From contig LR990044.1 of the NCBI GenBank assembly GCA_905147135.1, positions 14,264,122 through 14,328,121 on the forward strand: DNA of 64,000 nt. The letters run 5' to 3'. The notes beneath the pieces were generated by a model, which had not been told where the DNA came from, did no database searches, and saw only the letters and a list, made by a program, of their open reading frames with translations. A program made the position numbers and the translations under genes. Every line of letters begins with the position of its first letter. Positions within the stretch are counted from its first letter, which is position 1. Positions 46,501-54,101 of the stretch are shown here, piece after piece. The DNA comes from Blastobasis lacticolella. Its lineage: Eukaryota > Arthropoda > Insecta > Lepidoptera > Blastobasidae.

Positions 46501-49500
46501 GTGAAACAAAGTCGCGATGGGTGTGGTAGCTCGTCACGCCTGGCGGTACGCTGGGGGCCGCGACTTTGGTGGTGGTCTTAGTGGTGACGCTACTGCTGTG
46601 CAGACGGGCGAAGCGGCCACCTGCTAACAGTGAGATTCTTTCTTTATGTTATACTTAGCGTATGCAGTATATTACCTTGTAGAGATTGAGATGTGATGGA
46701 TGCAAGAGGCACAAAGCCGCGATCGGAGTGGAAGGCGTGGCCGCGACCGCTTGTCACGGTCGCGCTGAGGGAAGCAGCTTTGGTCGTCGTGTTGGCGGTC
46801 ACTCAACTGCTGTGCAGACGGGCGAAGCGGCCACCGGCTAACAGGGAGATTCCTTCTTTATATTGTACTTAGCGTACGTAGTGTATCACCTTGTAAAGAT
46901 TGAGTTTCGATGGATGCAAGAGGCACAAAACCGCGATCGGGTGACGTGGAGACCGGCCGGTAGTTGTCTTAGTTGTCAGGCTACTGCTGTGCAGACGGGC
47001 GAAGCGGCCACCGGCTAATAGTGATATTTTTTCTTTTTATTATACTTAGCGTACGCAGTGTATTACCTTGTATAAATTGAGATACGATGGATGCAAGAGG
47101 CGTGACACCGGCAGAGCGCACACCCGCTGGCTGCCACAACTTTCGTCGTCGTGTTGGTGGTCACCCTGTTCCTTTTTTAATAATAATAGCGGCCCGCCGT
47201 GACTTTGTTCGTTTATTGTTCTACCTTATAAATCTTCCTCTTAAATCACTCTATTGTTGAAAACCGCATTAAAATTAGTTGCGTAGTTTAAAATATCTAA
47301 GCGTCCATACATACATACATAGATGCAGAGGGGTAGACGGCGGGAAGCAACTTTGTTTCATACTATGTAAAGAATAGTTAACTAGCCATCCCCAGCGATT
47401 TTCATCCGCGCGCAGTAATGATAAACATTCAACTATCTCGCAGGATCCCATTACCTTTCCGGGTAAAGTATCCTATATCACTCGGGAATATTATAGATTC
47501 TTATTAGTAACAGAATTTTCGAAATCTGTTCTCTAGTTTCGGAGATTAACCAAAACATACAAACCTACATACTCACAAACACACAATTCACACAATTAAT
47601 CTTACTTATAATATTAAAGACTAGCGTAACAGCGTACGCAGCGCAGGACCTTGTGAAGGTCAGAAAAACAAGGTCAATTGCCTAGCGTCAGACACACATT
47701 CTTTCGGCGGCGGCGGCGCCCTGAAAATATTTCATGGAATTCGATAAAGGAAAATTCAACACCTATTTTGAGTACGTCTATCCAATTAAGATATTAAGAT
47801 GCTGTGAATATCACGTAATTTTATTTTATTCGTCTAGAGGTGTAGAATACCTCTTTTATTCATTTAGAGGTGCAAATTAAGTTTTTTAGTGAACCAAATG
47901 GAAATAGCGAGATGGATCCGAGCAGAAGATTTTATTTCACACCTGCCTGTTTTAATTTGTCAGATTTAGCCCTTCACCTAATTCTATACAACCAAAAGCG
48001 ATCAGGCTTAATCGTCCTGTCTGAAATGTCTATAAATGAACCGTAGGTACATTACAATGGCCAGGCAAGGCGCGTCAATCTACTGGAATGAGTTTCTATT
48101 TATAGCTACACTGGGCTTACGCGATGGACAGGGTATTTTTAAAATTTCCATTAACCATTTTAAGAATGGGTTTAATTAGGCTTAGGAATTGTACGAATAC
48201 GTTTTTGCTGGTTGTTTTTAATAATGGTAATTTATTGTTCTCTATCATTATGAGTGGCCCATAACGGTAGGTACTGCTGGAGTGGACCCTTCTTCAAATT
48301 AGTGGAGAGTTTTTTTATTGGCTCAAATTTTGACTTTTTCGCAGCGATAATACTTACATGTTTCTTGTGTGGGTTCTATAAGTAAAAACAACCGGGGTGC
48401 CACATCATTTTGGCAGTTTCGCTTTTTAGTCACAATAAAGTCACTTTTCTCTTTCGTGATTAAGAGAAACTGTTCGTGGAACTGCCGAGAAGATGTGGGG
48501 CACCCCAGTTACTTTTTCTAACCCCAGTCGAAAAAAGAGAATAAAGACTTGTTAGAATATCTGTGAATCTGTGTATGGGTGGCATCGTAGCTTTCGATAG
48601 AGTGATGGACGAATTTCGCTGTGGTTTTCTTTATTTGAAAGTAATAAATTAATCGAAATGGTTCTTAGCTTTTGTTCATTAAAATTGGTTCAGTAGTTTA
48701 GCAAATGTTTCAGTCTTCTTATGTATAACTACTTGGTAAGGCGATATATCCGAAGTTTTCCTGTCGGTTACAGTTAGGTTGTTTTATTGGCAATAGGCTT
48801 GCATTGTGCCTCATCTCATCTGATTAGAAGCGACAGTGAGGTCGAAGTACGTACGTACTCATTACTTTTGACACAGATTCTTTGCTTTGATCATCACTGA
48901 TCGTCAGGACTGCTTCGTTTTAATATTGACACCTATTGTTTTAAACTTTTCGCTGACTTCATTTCCGACTGATCCCTCACCGATCGCTTGCTCTTGTTAC
49001 AGAGGAAAAAGGCTCTGTCCCAGAGAGCGGCGCCAACGGCTACATCCCCGCCAAGGTGCCAATCACTATCACTGCCAATCCGATGCACGCTGAGGTCAGT
49101 AAGATACAGCTTTAATAATTTTAAAAACAATAGGTGTATTCTATCGAACATATGGTGCTGCAGGAGGTATCATCATCATCATCATCACAGCCCATAATAA
49201 TCCTGCAGGACTTAGGGCCTTTCCCATGGTTGTGGACCATAATCTCCATGATTGGCTCCATGATATTATAGAAATGGGAAACGGTGCTGCCCATTTTCCA
49301 GTCTACGAGCAGGAGAATATTTATTAAGAAACTATCTACCAGTATCAATGACTTACACCGGTATTCACATACAATACTTGTGTAAGTAAAATAGATTTAC
49401 AATGCGAAGTAAGACGATTCTGACAGCGAATCTTTGCTAAGTGAAAGCACGTTCATTACGGCTCTAGGAGCACTCTGCAGGCTCTAACTGTACAGTGGAA

Positions 49501-50144
49501 TCCTGAGCGTTCGCGCGCACTGTAAGACCTCATAGGATGGTTTCTAAATACGGGTGTTACATAGAGAGTATGCTTTGTGGCTTACGCACTTCTTCGATGC
49601 GAAACTGAGAAAATGTAGCCCGAGGCAGCTACAGTATAATTTCTATGACAAACGCCCGAGTTCTGTACTTCTTTAGTTCAGAGTTTAAGAGAAAACTATC
49701 TAACTTTGACAGTACTATTTCGTATTGAAATGAATTATTTAGTACGTACGAGGCACCGCCATGGGCACGCCAACTTAAACTTAAAGGACGTATAGGTCTG
49801 TATTTTCTCGTTTTCTACGTATTTACAGCAAAATAAAAAGGTAGGTACAGAAGCACATCAACCTACCCACCAACAGAATAGAATAAATTAGCATCACTAT
49901 TGATGCGCATCCAACCTGGAGACGGTCCAAAGTCTAAACACATGTTGAGGTACTGTCTTCTGTACGTACCCAATTTATTTTATTGCAATGATGAATAAAC
50001 CCGCTAATGAAGTTCGTCTGGATTTTTTAGCAGGGAAGCGATGGAGGTGTGGAAATGTCATTCCTACACAACAACAATACAGGCAGTAACGACGACACGC
50101 TACCGCATTCTAGGAAGAACGGCCCAGTTAGGCAGTATGTGTGA
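28484..50144 (+). CDS. ihog: Interference hedgehog-like Hedgehog co-receptor, complete 15-exon CDS
   Basis: This is a type I membrane protein of the ihog/boi (CDO/BOC) family. In the fly these proteins bind Hedgehog through the first FN3 domain and act with Patched at the cell surface. The 15 exons listed below join with matching phases into 2295 nt, 764 residues. Signal peptide 1-18; Ig1 (Cys43-Cys99), Ig2 (Cys144-Cys188), Ig3 (Cys249-Cys292), Ig4 (Cys334-Cys381); FN3-1 about 443-538; FN3-2 about 545-636; membrane helix about 664-688; cytoplasmic tail 689-764. FN3-1 ([37 protein letters not shown]) and the tail motif ITITANPM agree with fly ihog as I remember it. The tail is much shorter than in the fly protein (about 886 residues in all). 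I cannot separate ihog from its paralogue boi with certainty. Confidence 0.88.
30061..30538 (+). repeat. 239-bp near-perfect tandem duplication
   Basis: Copy 1 is 30061-30299 and copy 2 is 30300-30538. Both start 'acatttactaaacacttgaa' and end 'gatacttatttatat'. I find one difference, ggtaaattattttagc versus ggtaaattaatttagc, so the duplication is recent. SINE-1 begins directly after copy 2. Confidence 0.95.
30546..30778 (+). repeat. SINE-1, full-length copy
   Basis: The head is 'gatgacctgagtggagttgg', the B box 'cgggttcgtttcccggccgg', and the 3' block 'acccataacacaagctttgc' then 'ttggggctagatggcgctgt'. It is one of the best-preserved copies. It is in intron 1 of ihog, sense orientation. Confidence 0.85.
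30800..30862 (+). repeat. SINE-1 3' fragment
   Basis: 'cccataactcaagcttagct' and 'agatggcgttgtgtaaattt' repeat the end of the copy next to it. A TTTA run separates the two. Confidence 0.7.
31796..32000 (-). repeat. SINE-2, partial copy
   Basis: Its reverse complement aligns with 53940-54101: complement of 'cttggcgtcaatacccggtt', then 'gatcaggtaattacagcag' and 'gtctgaatgtgcaggt'. The tRNA-like head is absent. Confidence 0.7.
32807..32913 (+). mobile_element. Short LINE 3' end with (GATG)n tail and TSD
   Basis: A 107-bp insert ends in gatgatgatgatgatg. It is flanked by 16-bp direct repeats (32791-32806 agttatcgggtttgtt; 32914-32929 agttatcgggcttgtt, one mismatch). The inserted part contains 'gaagaccctggcagaagcc', related to the piece at 33392-33449. 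Confidence 0.75.
33121..33359 (+). CDS. ihog: ihog exon 2 (Ig1, first part)
   Basis: The acceptor is tgcttctag and the donor cag|gtgagg. It encodes [20 protein letters not shown] and ends VVLYQ, residues 19-98, with the first Ig1 cysteine (Cys43) and core Trp residues. Confidence 0.88.
33392..33449 (+). mobile_element. 58-bp LINE 3' end insertion next to exon 2 donor
   Basis: Perfect 14-bp direct repeats gatggagagatagt lie at 33378-33391 and 33450-33463. The insert ends in (GATG)n and contains 'cggaccctggcagaggccgg'. It starts 33 bases after the exon 2 donor site. Confidence 0.75.
33500..33690 (-). mobile_element. Element-2, diverged copy
   Basis: 'acagcctataatagtccact', 'attgccataatctccactc' and 'cgcagtgttgaaaatact' follow the Element-2 order on the - strand. 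It lies in ihog intron 2. Confidence 0.75.
34237..34445. mobile_element. Fold-back MITE in ihog intron 2
   Basis: The left arm (34237-34300) and right arm (34383-34445) are inverted copies over about 60 bases with few changes. Examples are 'gattgaaattgttacttt' on the left and 'aaagtaacaatttcaat' on the right. It is noncoding. Confidence 0.75.
34520..34705 (+). CDS. ihog: ihog exon 3 (end of Ig1, start of Ig2)
   Basis: The acceptor is ttttttcag and the donor gag|gtaggt. It encodes [20 protein letters not shown] (closing Cys99 of Ig1), then the first half of Ig2 with Cys144 and ITWWKE. Residues 99-160, phase 0 at both ends. Confidence 0.88.
34927..35288 (+). mobile_element. LINE endonuclease fragment in ihog intron 3
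   Basis: The frame at 34999 reads [31 protein letters not shown] and IIVICIYR, the TEH motif and following strands of an APE-type LINE endonuclease. It ends abruptly at the Tc1-like insertion. Confidence 0.75.
35289..36450 (-). mobile_element. Tc1/mariner-superfamily transposon, decayed
   Basis: The - strand encodes an N-terminal HTH region from 36393 ([29 protein letters not shown]) and a DDE catalytic part at 35724-36134 ([52 protein letters not shown]). The left end 'cagggtgattcaggagacgt' matches the terminal repeat I recall for this insect family. No matching right end is visible and the C-terminal part is broken. Confidence 0.75.
36460..37215 (+). mobile_element. LINE reverse transcriptase C-terminal fragment
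   Basis: The frame at 36589 reads [20 protein letters not shown] (motif C with FVDD), [15 protein letters not shown] and [13 protein letters not shown], then after a shift [20 protein letters not shown]. Before it '[18 protein letters not shown]' fits RT motif B context. It is likely the remainder of the LINE whose endonuclease is at 34927, with a deletion around the B motif. Confidence 0.75.
37439..37611 (+). CDS. ihog: ihog exon 4 (Ig2, second part)
   Basis: The acceptor is catccccag and the donor cg|gtgagt. It encodes [20 protein letters not shown] and then [10 protein letters not shown], with Cys188 and an NVT glycosylation site. Residues 161-218, ends in phase 2. Confidence 0.88.
37612..39026 (+). 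other. ihog: ihog intron 4
   Basis: AT-rich intron with no recognised exon. A repeat-tail block ('ccgttcagtagtttttacgt') lies at about 37827. Confidence 0.5.
39027..39234 (+). CDS. ihog: ihog exon 5 (Ig3, first part)
   Basis: The acceptor is acctgcag and the donor gag|gtgggt. It encodes [20 protein letters not shown] and [20 protein letters not shown], with Cys249 and an NDT glycosylation site. Residues 219-287 after the split Arg218. Confidence 0.87.
39856..40081 (+). CDS. ihog: ihog exon 6 (end of Ig3, start of Ig4)
   Basis: The acceptor is ctttccag and the donor g|gtgggt. It encodes [20 protein letters not shown] (Cys292) and the first half of Ig4 with Cys334 ([19 protein letters not shown]). 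Residues 288-362, phase 1. Confidence 0.87.
40423..40553 (+). CDS. ihog: ihog exon 7 (end of Ig4)
   Basis: The acceptor is atggacag and the donor cag|gtacgt. It encodes [20 protein letters not shown] and [12 protein letters not shown], with Cys381 closing Ig4. There are two extra cysteines (CFACNELGC). Residues 364-406. Confidence 0.86.
40554..41917 (+). other. ihog: ihog intron 7
   Basis: Mostly AT-rich. At about 41535-41710 it holds a (-) LINE-tail remnant ('cgtcatcatcctagcgacca', 'cccggtttcagccaggg'). No exon was recognised. Confidence 0.45.
41918..42014 (+). CDS. ihog: ihog exon 8 (basic linker between Ig4 and FN3-1)
   Basis: The acceptor is ttttccag and the donor aaat|gtaaag. It encodes [17 protein letters not shown] and then a strongly basic run, [15 protein letters not shown] (residues 424-438), just before FN3-1. 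It is a candidate glycosaminoglycan-binding patch by charge only. The 97-nt exon ends in phase 1; skipping it would shift the frame. Confidence 0.85.
42091..42197 (+). CDS. ihog: ihog exon 9 (FN3-1, first part)
   Basis: The acceptor is tctgtttcag and the donor aag|gtaagg. It encodes [20 protein letters not shown] and [15 protein letters not shown]. Together with exons 10 and 11 it makes the first FN3 domain, the Hedgehog-binding one in fly ihog. Residues 440-474. Confidence 0.9.
42468..42586 (+). CDS. ihog: ihog exon 10 (FN3-1, middle)
   Basis: The acceptor is ctttatcag and the donor aa|gtgagt. It encodes [20 protein letters not shown] and [12 protein letters not shown], typical FN3 strands C to E. 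Residues 475-513, phase 2. Confidence 0.88.
42728..42965 (+). repeat. SINE-1, full-length copy in ihog intron 10
   Basis: 'gacgacctgagtggttctgt', B box 'tgagttcgattcctggtcga', 3' block 'acccataaaacaagttttgc'. It ends about 40 bases before the exon 11 acceptor. Confidence 0.85.
43008..43167 (+). CDS. ihog: ihog exon 11 (end of FN3-1, start of FN3-2)
   Basis: The acceptor is tacccag and the donor acg|gtaagg. It encodes [20 protein letters not shown] and [19 protein letters not shown], ending SIRLEWT. FRI.AVYSN.DN and SAKFYL are the family's most recognisable stretches. Residues 515-567. Confidence 0.9.
43540..44025 (-). repeat. SINE-2 copy with an internal inverted-repeat segment
   Basis: On the - strand it has 'gaatgactcttttctgaatt' and 'gtgatgaaacctgcacattc' in the same order as 53830-53930, and a tRNA-like 'gagtggccgagtggtttcgg' head. 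A segment at about 43787-43890 has inverted ends (ccgccattttgatgcaa / ttgcatcaagatggcgg) and seems to be a separate insertion or a hairpin variant. Confidence 0.7.
44168..44374 (+). CDS. ihog: ihog exon 12 (FN3-2)
   Basis: The acceptor is ttttcgtag and the donor ctg|gtaggt. It encodes [33 protein letters not shown] and [20 protein letters not shown]. It is GC-rich. Residues 568-636, phase 0 at both ends. Confidence 0.9.
44515..44640 (+). repeat. Interspersed repeat fragment
   Basis: 'gacgaaaaaagaggggttat' followed by 'gtttctgtgtatctatgac' and 'cttgcatcgtagcaac' recurs in altered form at 48528-48600. I recall this block as common in Lepidoptera. Confidence 0.55.
44755..44915 (-). mobile_element. 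Element-2 fragment (head half)
   Basis: 'tgttgtccattttctgcacg', 'gcctctagaacattagaagc' and 'cactacacagccgtgtag' follow the head half of Element-2 on the - strand. Confidence 0.6.
45150..45250 (+). repeat. SINE-1 3' fragment
   Basis: 'tagtttatcagttatctaat', then 'acccataacacaagctttgc' and 'tggcgttgtgtgaatttgtc'. The head is missing. Confidence 0.75.
45405..45870 (-). mobile_element. Element-2 split by about 200 bp
   Basis: The tail half (45405-45525, 'cagtccactgcagtacttag', 'ggcgggttggagatcgcagt') and the head half (45735-45870, 'ggcccattttccagcccacg', 'ccacacggcc') are separated by unrelated sequence. The break falls at the same internal point where the element has its A-rich stretch. Confidence 0.75.
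45963..46210 (+). mobile_element. Element-2, near full-length copy just before exon 13
   Basis: 'cgtgggtgtcgtataaggct', 'gtaggctggaaaatggacag', 'ccaacccgcctgccaagcgt' and the tail 'tgttatggcctgtaatgata' follow the + orientation. It ends about 30 bases before the exon 13 acceptor. Confidence 0.85.
46241..46424 (+). CDS. ihog: ihog exon 13 (juxtamembrane linker and membrane helix)
   Basis: The acceptor is cttaacacag and the donor a|gtgagg. It encodes a Pro/Thr/Glu-rich stalk ([20 protein letters not shown]), then the membrane helix [16 protein letters not shown] and the stop-transfer CRRAKRPP. Residues 637-697, phase 1. Tandem copies of its 3' half follow in the intron. Confidence 0.9.
46425..47200 (+). 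repeat. ihog: Tandem array of degenerate transmembrane-exon copies
   Basis: The exon 13 block tgcagacgggcgaagcggcc at 46394 recurs at 46599, 46813 and 46990, so spacings are 205, 214 and 177 bases. A fifth, truncated copy lies near 47110-47180 ('cgtcgtcgtgttggtggtca'). The intron piece after the exon is copied too ('ttatacttagcgt' follows copies 1, 2 and 4, and 'ttgtacttagcgt' copy 3). Copy 2 is open and keeps a donor; copy 3 has lost the donor (cagggag) and has Gln in the helix; copy 4 has Arg in the helix; copy 5 ends in a stop. Confidence 0.9.
47205..47610 (+). repeat. Interspersed repeat fragments
   Basis: 47205-47390 is related to the repeat at 430-575 ('cgcattaaaattagttgcgt', 'gcgggaagcaactttgtttc'). 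47391-47610 contains 'ctctagtttcggagattaac' and 'cttacttataatatta', the usual end of another common lepidopteran repeat. Confidence 0.55.
47611..48388 (+). other. ihog: ihog intron 13, nothing recognised
   Basis: There is a short GC-rich spot at about 47703-47720 (cggcggcggcg). No exon was seen. Confidence 0.4.
48388..48515. mobile_element. Imperfect fold-back element
   Basis: The left end 'ggggtgccacatcattttgg' and right end 'gaagatgtggggcacccca' are inverted with some changes, giving a hairpin of about 125 bp. It is noncoding. Confidence 0.6.
48525..48725 (+). repeat. Interspersed repeat fragment
   Basis: 'gtcgaaaaaagagaataaag', 'tctgtgaatctgtgtatggg', 'ggcatcgtagctttcgatag' and 'attggttcagtagtttagc' give the same order as the repeat at 44515. 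Confidence 0.55.
49003..49094 (+). CDS. ihog: ihog exon 14 (cytoplasmic)
   Basis: The acceptor is cttgttacag and the donor gag|gtcagt. It encodes [20 protein letters not shown] and [10 protein letters not shown]. The ITITANPM stretch resembles the conserved cytoplasmic HITLNPM motif I recall from fly ihog. Residues 699-728. Confidence 0.85.
49172..49310 (-). mobile_element. Element-2 with (CATC)n end, truncated
   Basis: It starts 'catcatcatcatcatcacag' and 'cccataataatcctgcagga', then 'gctgcccattttccagtcta'. The head is missing. It lies in ihog intron 14. Confidence 0.75.
50034..50144 (+). CDS. ihog: ihog exon 15 (C-terminus, stop)
   Basis: The acceptor is ttttttagcag; a second AG three bases upstream would add one Gln. 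It encodes [20 protein letters not shown] and then [16 protein letters not shown] before TGA at 50142-50144. Residues 729-764. The joined CDS is exactly divisible by three. Confidence 0.83.
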   Translation, partial: GSDGGVEMSFLHNNNTGSNDDTLPHSRKNGPVRQYV

Positions 50145-53100
50145 AACAAACTGCCCAGTTGATAACAACCCAGTGTTACACTGACTCGAAAACCTACCAT
50201 TTTGGTAGAATTTGCATTTGTGCATAAAAATGTGATATCGCCATATTATGAGTGTACAGACTCACTTCAGTACAAAAAAATATTTAAATATGTAAGGGAA
50301 CGTTTTTGCAGTGGTATTTTTGATCGCTTCAAGTCTTGACTTTTTTGGTTACTTTCGTTTCTCTTTTTTGTTGAAATTGCGGCTCTTGTAGGGTCCAAAC
50401 TTACTATTTTATTTATTACGACTATTTACGACTTTCCTAACATTTAGAATGTGTTATAAATGGGAGAGAGACATTTGTGATGTCTGATAATATAAGGTTT
50501 TGATGGGACTGAGAAAACAAATTTTAAGTATACTACTCTGTCAAGAAAGTACCGGGATACACTCATATGCACGTGTTTTTGATAAAGTCGATTCAGCGAC
50601 GCGAAACACTAAATTCCATTTGCGAAGGTGAAAGGAGACTCTTTGTTCGATGTTTTTGTTCATTATAAAAATCGCAAAACACACTTGAGATGAAGTAACA
50701 AAATCGAGCACTGTAAACAAACTAAATGACAGATGGTGCTCAAACTCCGCGTTAATGTAGAAAAAAGTTGTGCCAACTTAGCGAAAAAAACTTTTTTGGA
50801 ATTTGGAAATTAGAATTAAATTATTAATTACTGGTCCTTTTTTGACAGAATGTAAATAGATTGGATACCTAATATATTAGACTTGAACAAAATCGGCTGC
50901 TTTTATCCGGTATCAAATAACTTTGTATAACTCAGTTTAAACTTTAACGTGGTGTTTTCTCAGTGTATAATACAGTATATAGGGTACATAGTCTAGGAAT
51001 TAGACTTTAGGTACCTTACTTGGATCTGGTAGATCTGATAGTCATAAGTCCATTACCCGTAAGATTGCAATGGCGAATATATAATTTGTGTTGCCACAAG
51101 TTTAAAACAATGGATTAAGGATGAGATTCAGATACAAAACTTGTATGTGGAAAATATGTGGAGCAACTGCAGAAATTTATAGTTAGAACATATTAAATCT
51201 GAAAGTAAAGAGTGCAATCTAAGTTTTGTGTGTAAGTCTCATTCAAAGATGGCAAGGTACTTAAGAGGTAATATAGGATTTGTTATGTCTGTTATTTTTT
51301 CGATGATTAGTTACGCTTCATTCGTCATAGTGTGTTATAAATTACTTATATATTATTTTAGTCTGACATTTTTTGTTCTATTATTTTTATGATGTGGTTG
51401 TGACGTGCAGGCATTTATTGAGTTCTTTTTTATTACCTACGGCTAGCGAGAATTTACTGTAGTATCGAAATGTATTATTATTTTTTACATAGGTAGGTAT
51501 CTTCTTGACGATATTCAATATAAGTATCTACTTACTGAATATAATCAGTTAAGTTGCCATTCTTAGTTTGTATTTTATTAATTTGATATGTTTGATCAAT
51601 CCTTTGGTAAAAATGTTCATAAGGTATCTTAACACTAAAACAATTAGGTATGTCAACTGAATGCAATCGCTCATTTATTTCACTCGCCTAAAAGACTGAT
51701 ACGCTTTTATTAGAATTAAATTAATTACTTACTTAAAGCAATGCAATTTCATGCTATTTGCTCGAACTCAGACAAACATGAAACAAAGTCGATGTTTTAA
51801 TTGTGTAAATTTTTGTCATCAAGAGTGTGCGATGTTATTGAGTTATTACGCCCCTTATAAGGATTTTAAAGTAAATTGTGTGTGTGTGGTGAATAACCAC
51901 TAAAGTCCTAAAACCTAAATTATATGTAATTTAATCAGAAGTGTGGATAATTCAACTCAGCAGGTGAGATGGTGGTCAAATGTCTGGCTGGTATAACGTA
52001 AAACGTTGTCATTACACCTCATTCACAAATGTCCAACTCAAACTCAAAACCTACGGCCAAATAATAATTTCCGTGCCCTATAGACTGTTGTTAAATAAGA
52101 TGGTTATGATCCCGTTACGATGTTGTAGAAGATAAAAACCATCGTTGTAAAGGAAATGTCCCGAAAGGATCAGGCTCTAGTATTTTTGTTTAGGGGGTCT
52201 AAAAATGACACAATAGCGTTTCATGTTATGTTTCATACTAGAATGCCACAAACTTATATTATCCGGTGGCCAAAACTGGAACTATGTGACGCCATTTTGA
52301 ATTGTCATGTCAATGTCAACAATAGTACGCTGTAGATAAGTTTGTGACAAATTAATTTGAAACGCTAATGTGGCCTTCTTAGACCCCCAGGTATAGTGTC
52401 GACACATCTACGTAATATTTCCTAATTAAATATCGACTGTATTTTGTTTCGGTTTGTGTCTGTTAGCGAACAATTTACTCGCCTTATTAATCACTCCATT
52501 TTAATTTTAAGTTCTTATACAACTTCATTTCAATACACTTTAGTAACGATGTTCTGTACATTGTTGGAAACATTGTCGTATATAAGTATGTAACTATTAG
52601 GCAAAATATAAAATTTATTTGATAGTCGTGTACTGTACATATTTTAATTAAATGCATTTGCACATAGTTAAGATTAAATCATTACTTTACTTAATGGCTT
52701 TGAAAGTTTGTTGATTATTATTTGCAAATATTAATGAAATTTTTACTTGTATACTCCAGAATACCCAGTGTCGGTAATGCCCTTGCATACGTAAATACAA
52801 ATTTTTGTAATCGTTTGGTATAAACGTACTTGCGGATCAAGGTAAATTTATATTGTTGAGTAGGTATTCATTTAAAATGCTCTTTATGTAAGCATTAATC
52901 AAAAGAATACTTTGAGAACATAAAATTGTTGAACAAATATGAGGATATATTTTGCATATAATTAATTCAGTATCAATTAATTAAAATTACTTTTAGGAAC
53001 GTATATTACTGACGATACCTATTAATTTATCTGACGAAAATATGCAAAGCTATAGAGGTACCTACCGCAAAATCACTTATTTCGGAGTTATCTTTACTTA

Positions 53101-53345
53101 TAAAAAGACTTATCCCTATGCCACATTCGTGTTAACATTTCAATAGGACCGTAGTATTAATTATATGGAAATTTATTATAAGCCCTTATAATTTAACAAT
53201 GTAATGGCCGATCGACGTTGATACGAATTAATTAAATTAATTTATGATAACCCTTTTGTTTTACTTGTCCCTTGTCCCTGTATATCACGTAGTACGTAGA
53301 AATAATTATCTCTTACTGATTTTAATAAAAAATTGGGAGACGAAT
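50145..53345 (+). other. ihog: Probable ihog 3' UTR and downstream AT-rich sequence
   Basis: This 3.2-kb stretch is AT-rich, gene-free and nearly free of recognised repeats, unlike the introns. An AATAAA lies at about 53324 ('attttaataaaaaattggg'). Where the UTR really ends is not shown by the sequence. Confidence 0.4.
52193..52388. mobile_element. MITE with about 30-bp inverted ends
   Basis: The left end gggggtctaaaaatgacaca and the complement of the right end, gggggtctaagaaggccaca, are followed in both by tagcgtttca after a base or two. The element is 196 bp and noncoding, and sits in the presumed ihog 3' UTR. Confidence 0.75.
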
Positions 53346-53401
53346 GCAATGACTAGTACATACATTATTACAACATGGGGTTCTTGAAAAGGCATAAATA
53401 C

Positions 53402-53520
53402 AGGTACCTCAAAGGCCGGCACCGCATCTGCTCTCTTTAGGTTGCAGATGTTCTGGACGACGGTGGCCGCTTTCCATCAGGTGGACCGCCCGTCCTTGTG
53501 CCTCCAAACAAAACAACTTA
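53402..53520 (+). mobile_element. LINE 3' tail fragment
   Basis: 'aaaggccggcaccgcatctg', 'gttgcagatgttctggacga' and 'ggccgctttccatcaggtgg' match the C-terminal and 3' end of common lepidopteran LINEs. A second trace is at 54300-54330. Confidence 0.65.
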
Positions 53521-53759
53521 GTAATGGGTTAATCTTTAAGGTTCAGTCACAGAATGTTAATTCTAACGTGAGACGAGTGAAAATAGTGGTAACTTCCTTA
53601 TAAGGCTCTCCCATCGCTCTGTTTTTCTGTCTGTCATGCACAAGGCCGTAACACTATTCGATCATATCCCTGTGACCTATACAAGAAATCTTGTGCAATT
53701 TGTGCTTGTTTTATCTTAGCTTCTTGAATTTTGCACAATGAGCTTGTTTGCCATTTGGC

Positions 53760-54101
53760 GTCGATAATCGGACGGTTGAGTATCCAACTCTTTAGCAAGA
53801 GGTACCGGGTTTGAATCCCGCTGAGGCCATGTACCAATGACTGTTTTCTGAGTTATGTACATTAGTTGAATACTAACCGATGCTCTTACGGTGGGGGAAA
53901 ACATCGTGATGAAACCTGCAAATTGAGGCAACTGAATTTGTAATCATGATCAAATCTAGTCAGGTTCCCTTGGTAGCAGGGTCACGGAGGTCAGATGGTA
54001 GTCGCTCCACTGTAATTTCCTGATCGCCAAATCCTGGATCATGGTCAAGGCGGACCCGGGGCCCTCGTACTCGAGAGCACAACCGGGACATTAACGCCAA
54101 G
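53760..54101 (+). repeat. SINE-2, full-length 342-bp copy with 22-bp perfect TSD
   Basis: Perfect 22-bp direct repeats flank it (53738-53759 and 54102-54123; both contain gagcttgtttgccatttggc). It starts 'gtcgataatcggacggttga', has a pol III B-box-like 'accgggtttgaatcccgct', a middle 'gtgatgaaacctgcaaattg' and ends 'accgggacattaacgccaag'. Other copies are at 16976, 31796 and 43540 (all -). Confidence 0.9.

Noticed and set aside
53760..53840. Possible tRNA gene around the gggtttgaatcccgc block
   Set aside because: Only a B box is convincing; no complete cloverleaf is formed, and the TSD-bounded 342-bp unit shows it is a SINE.
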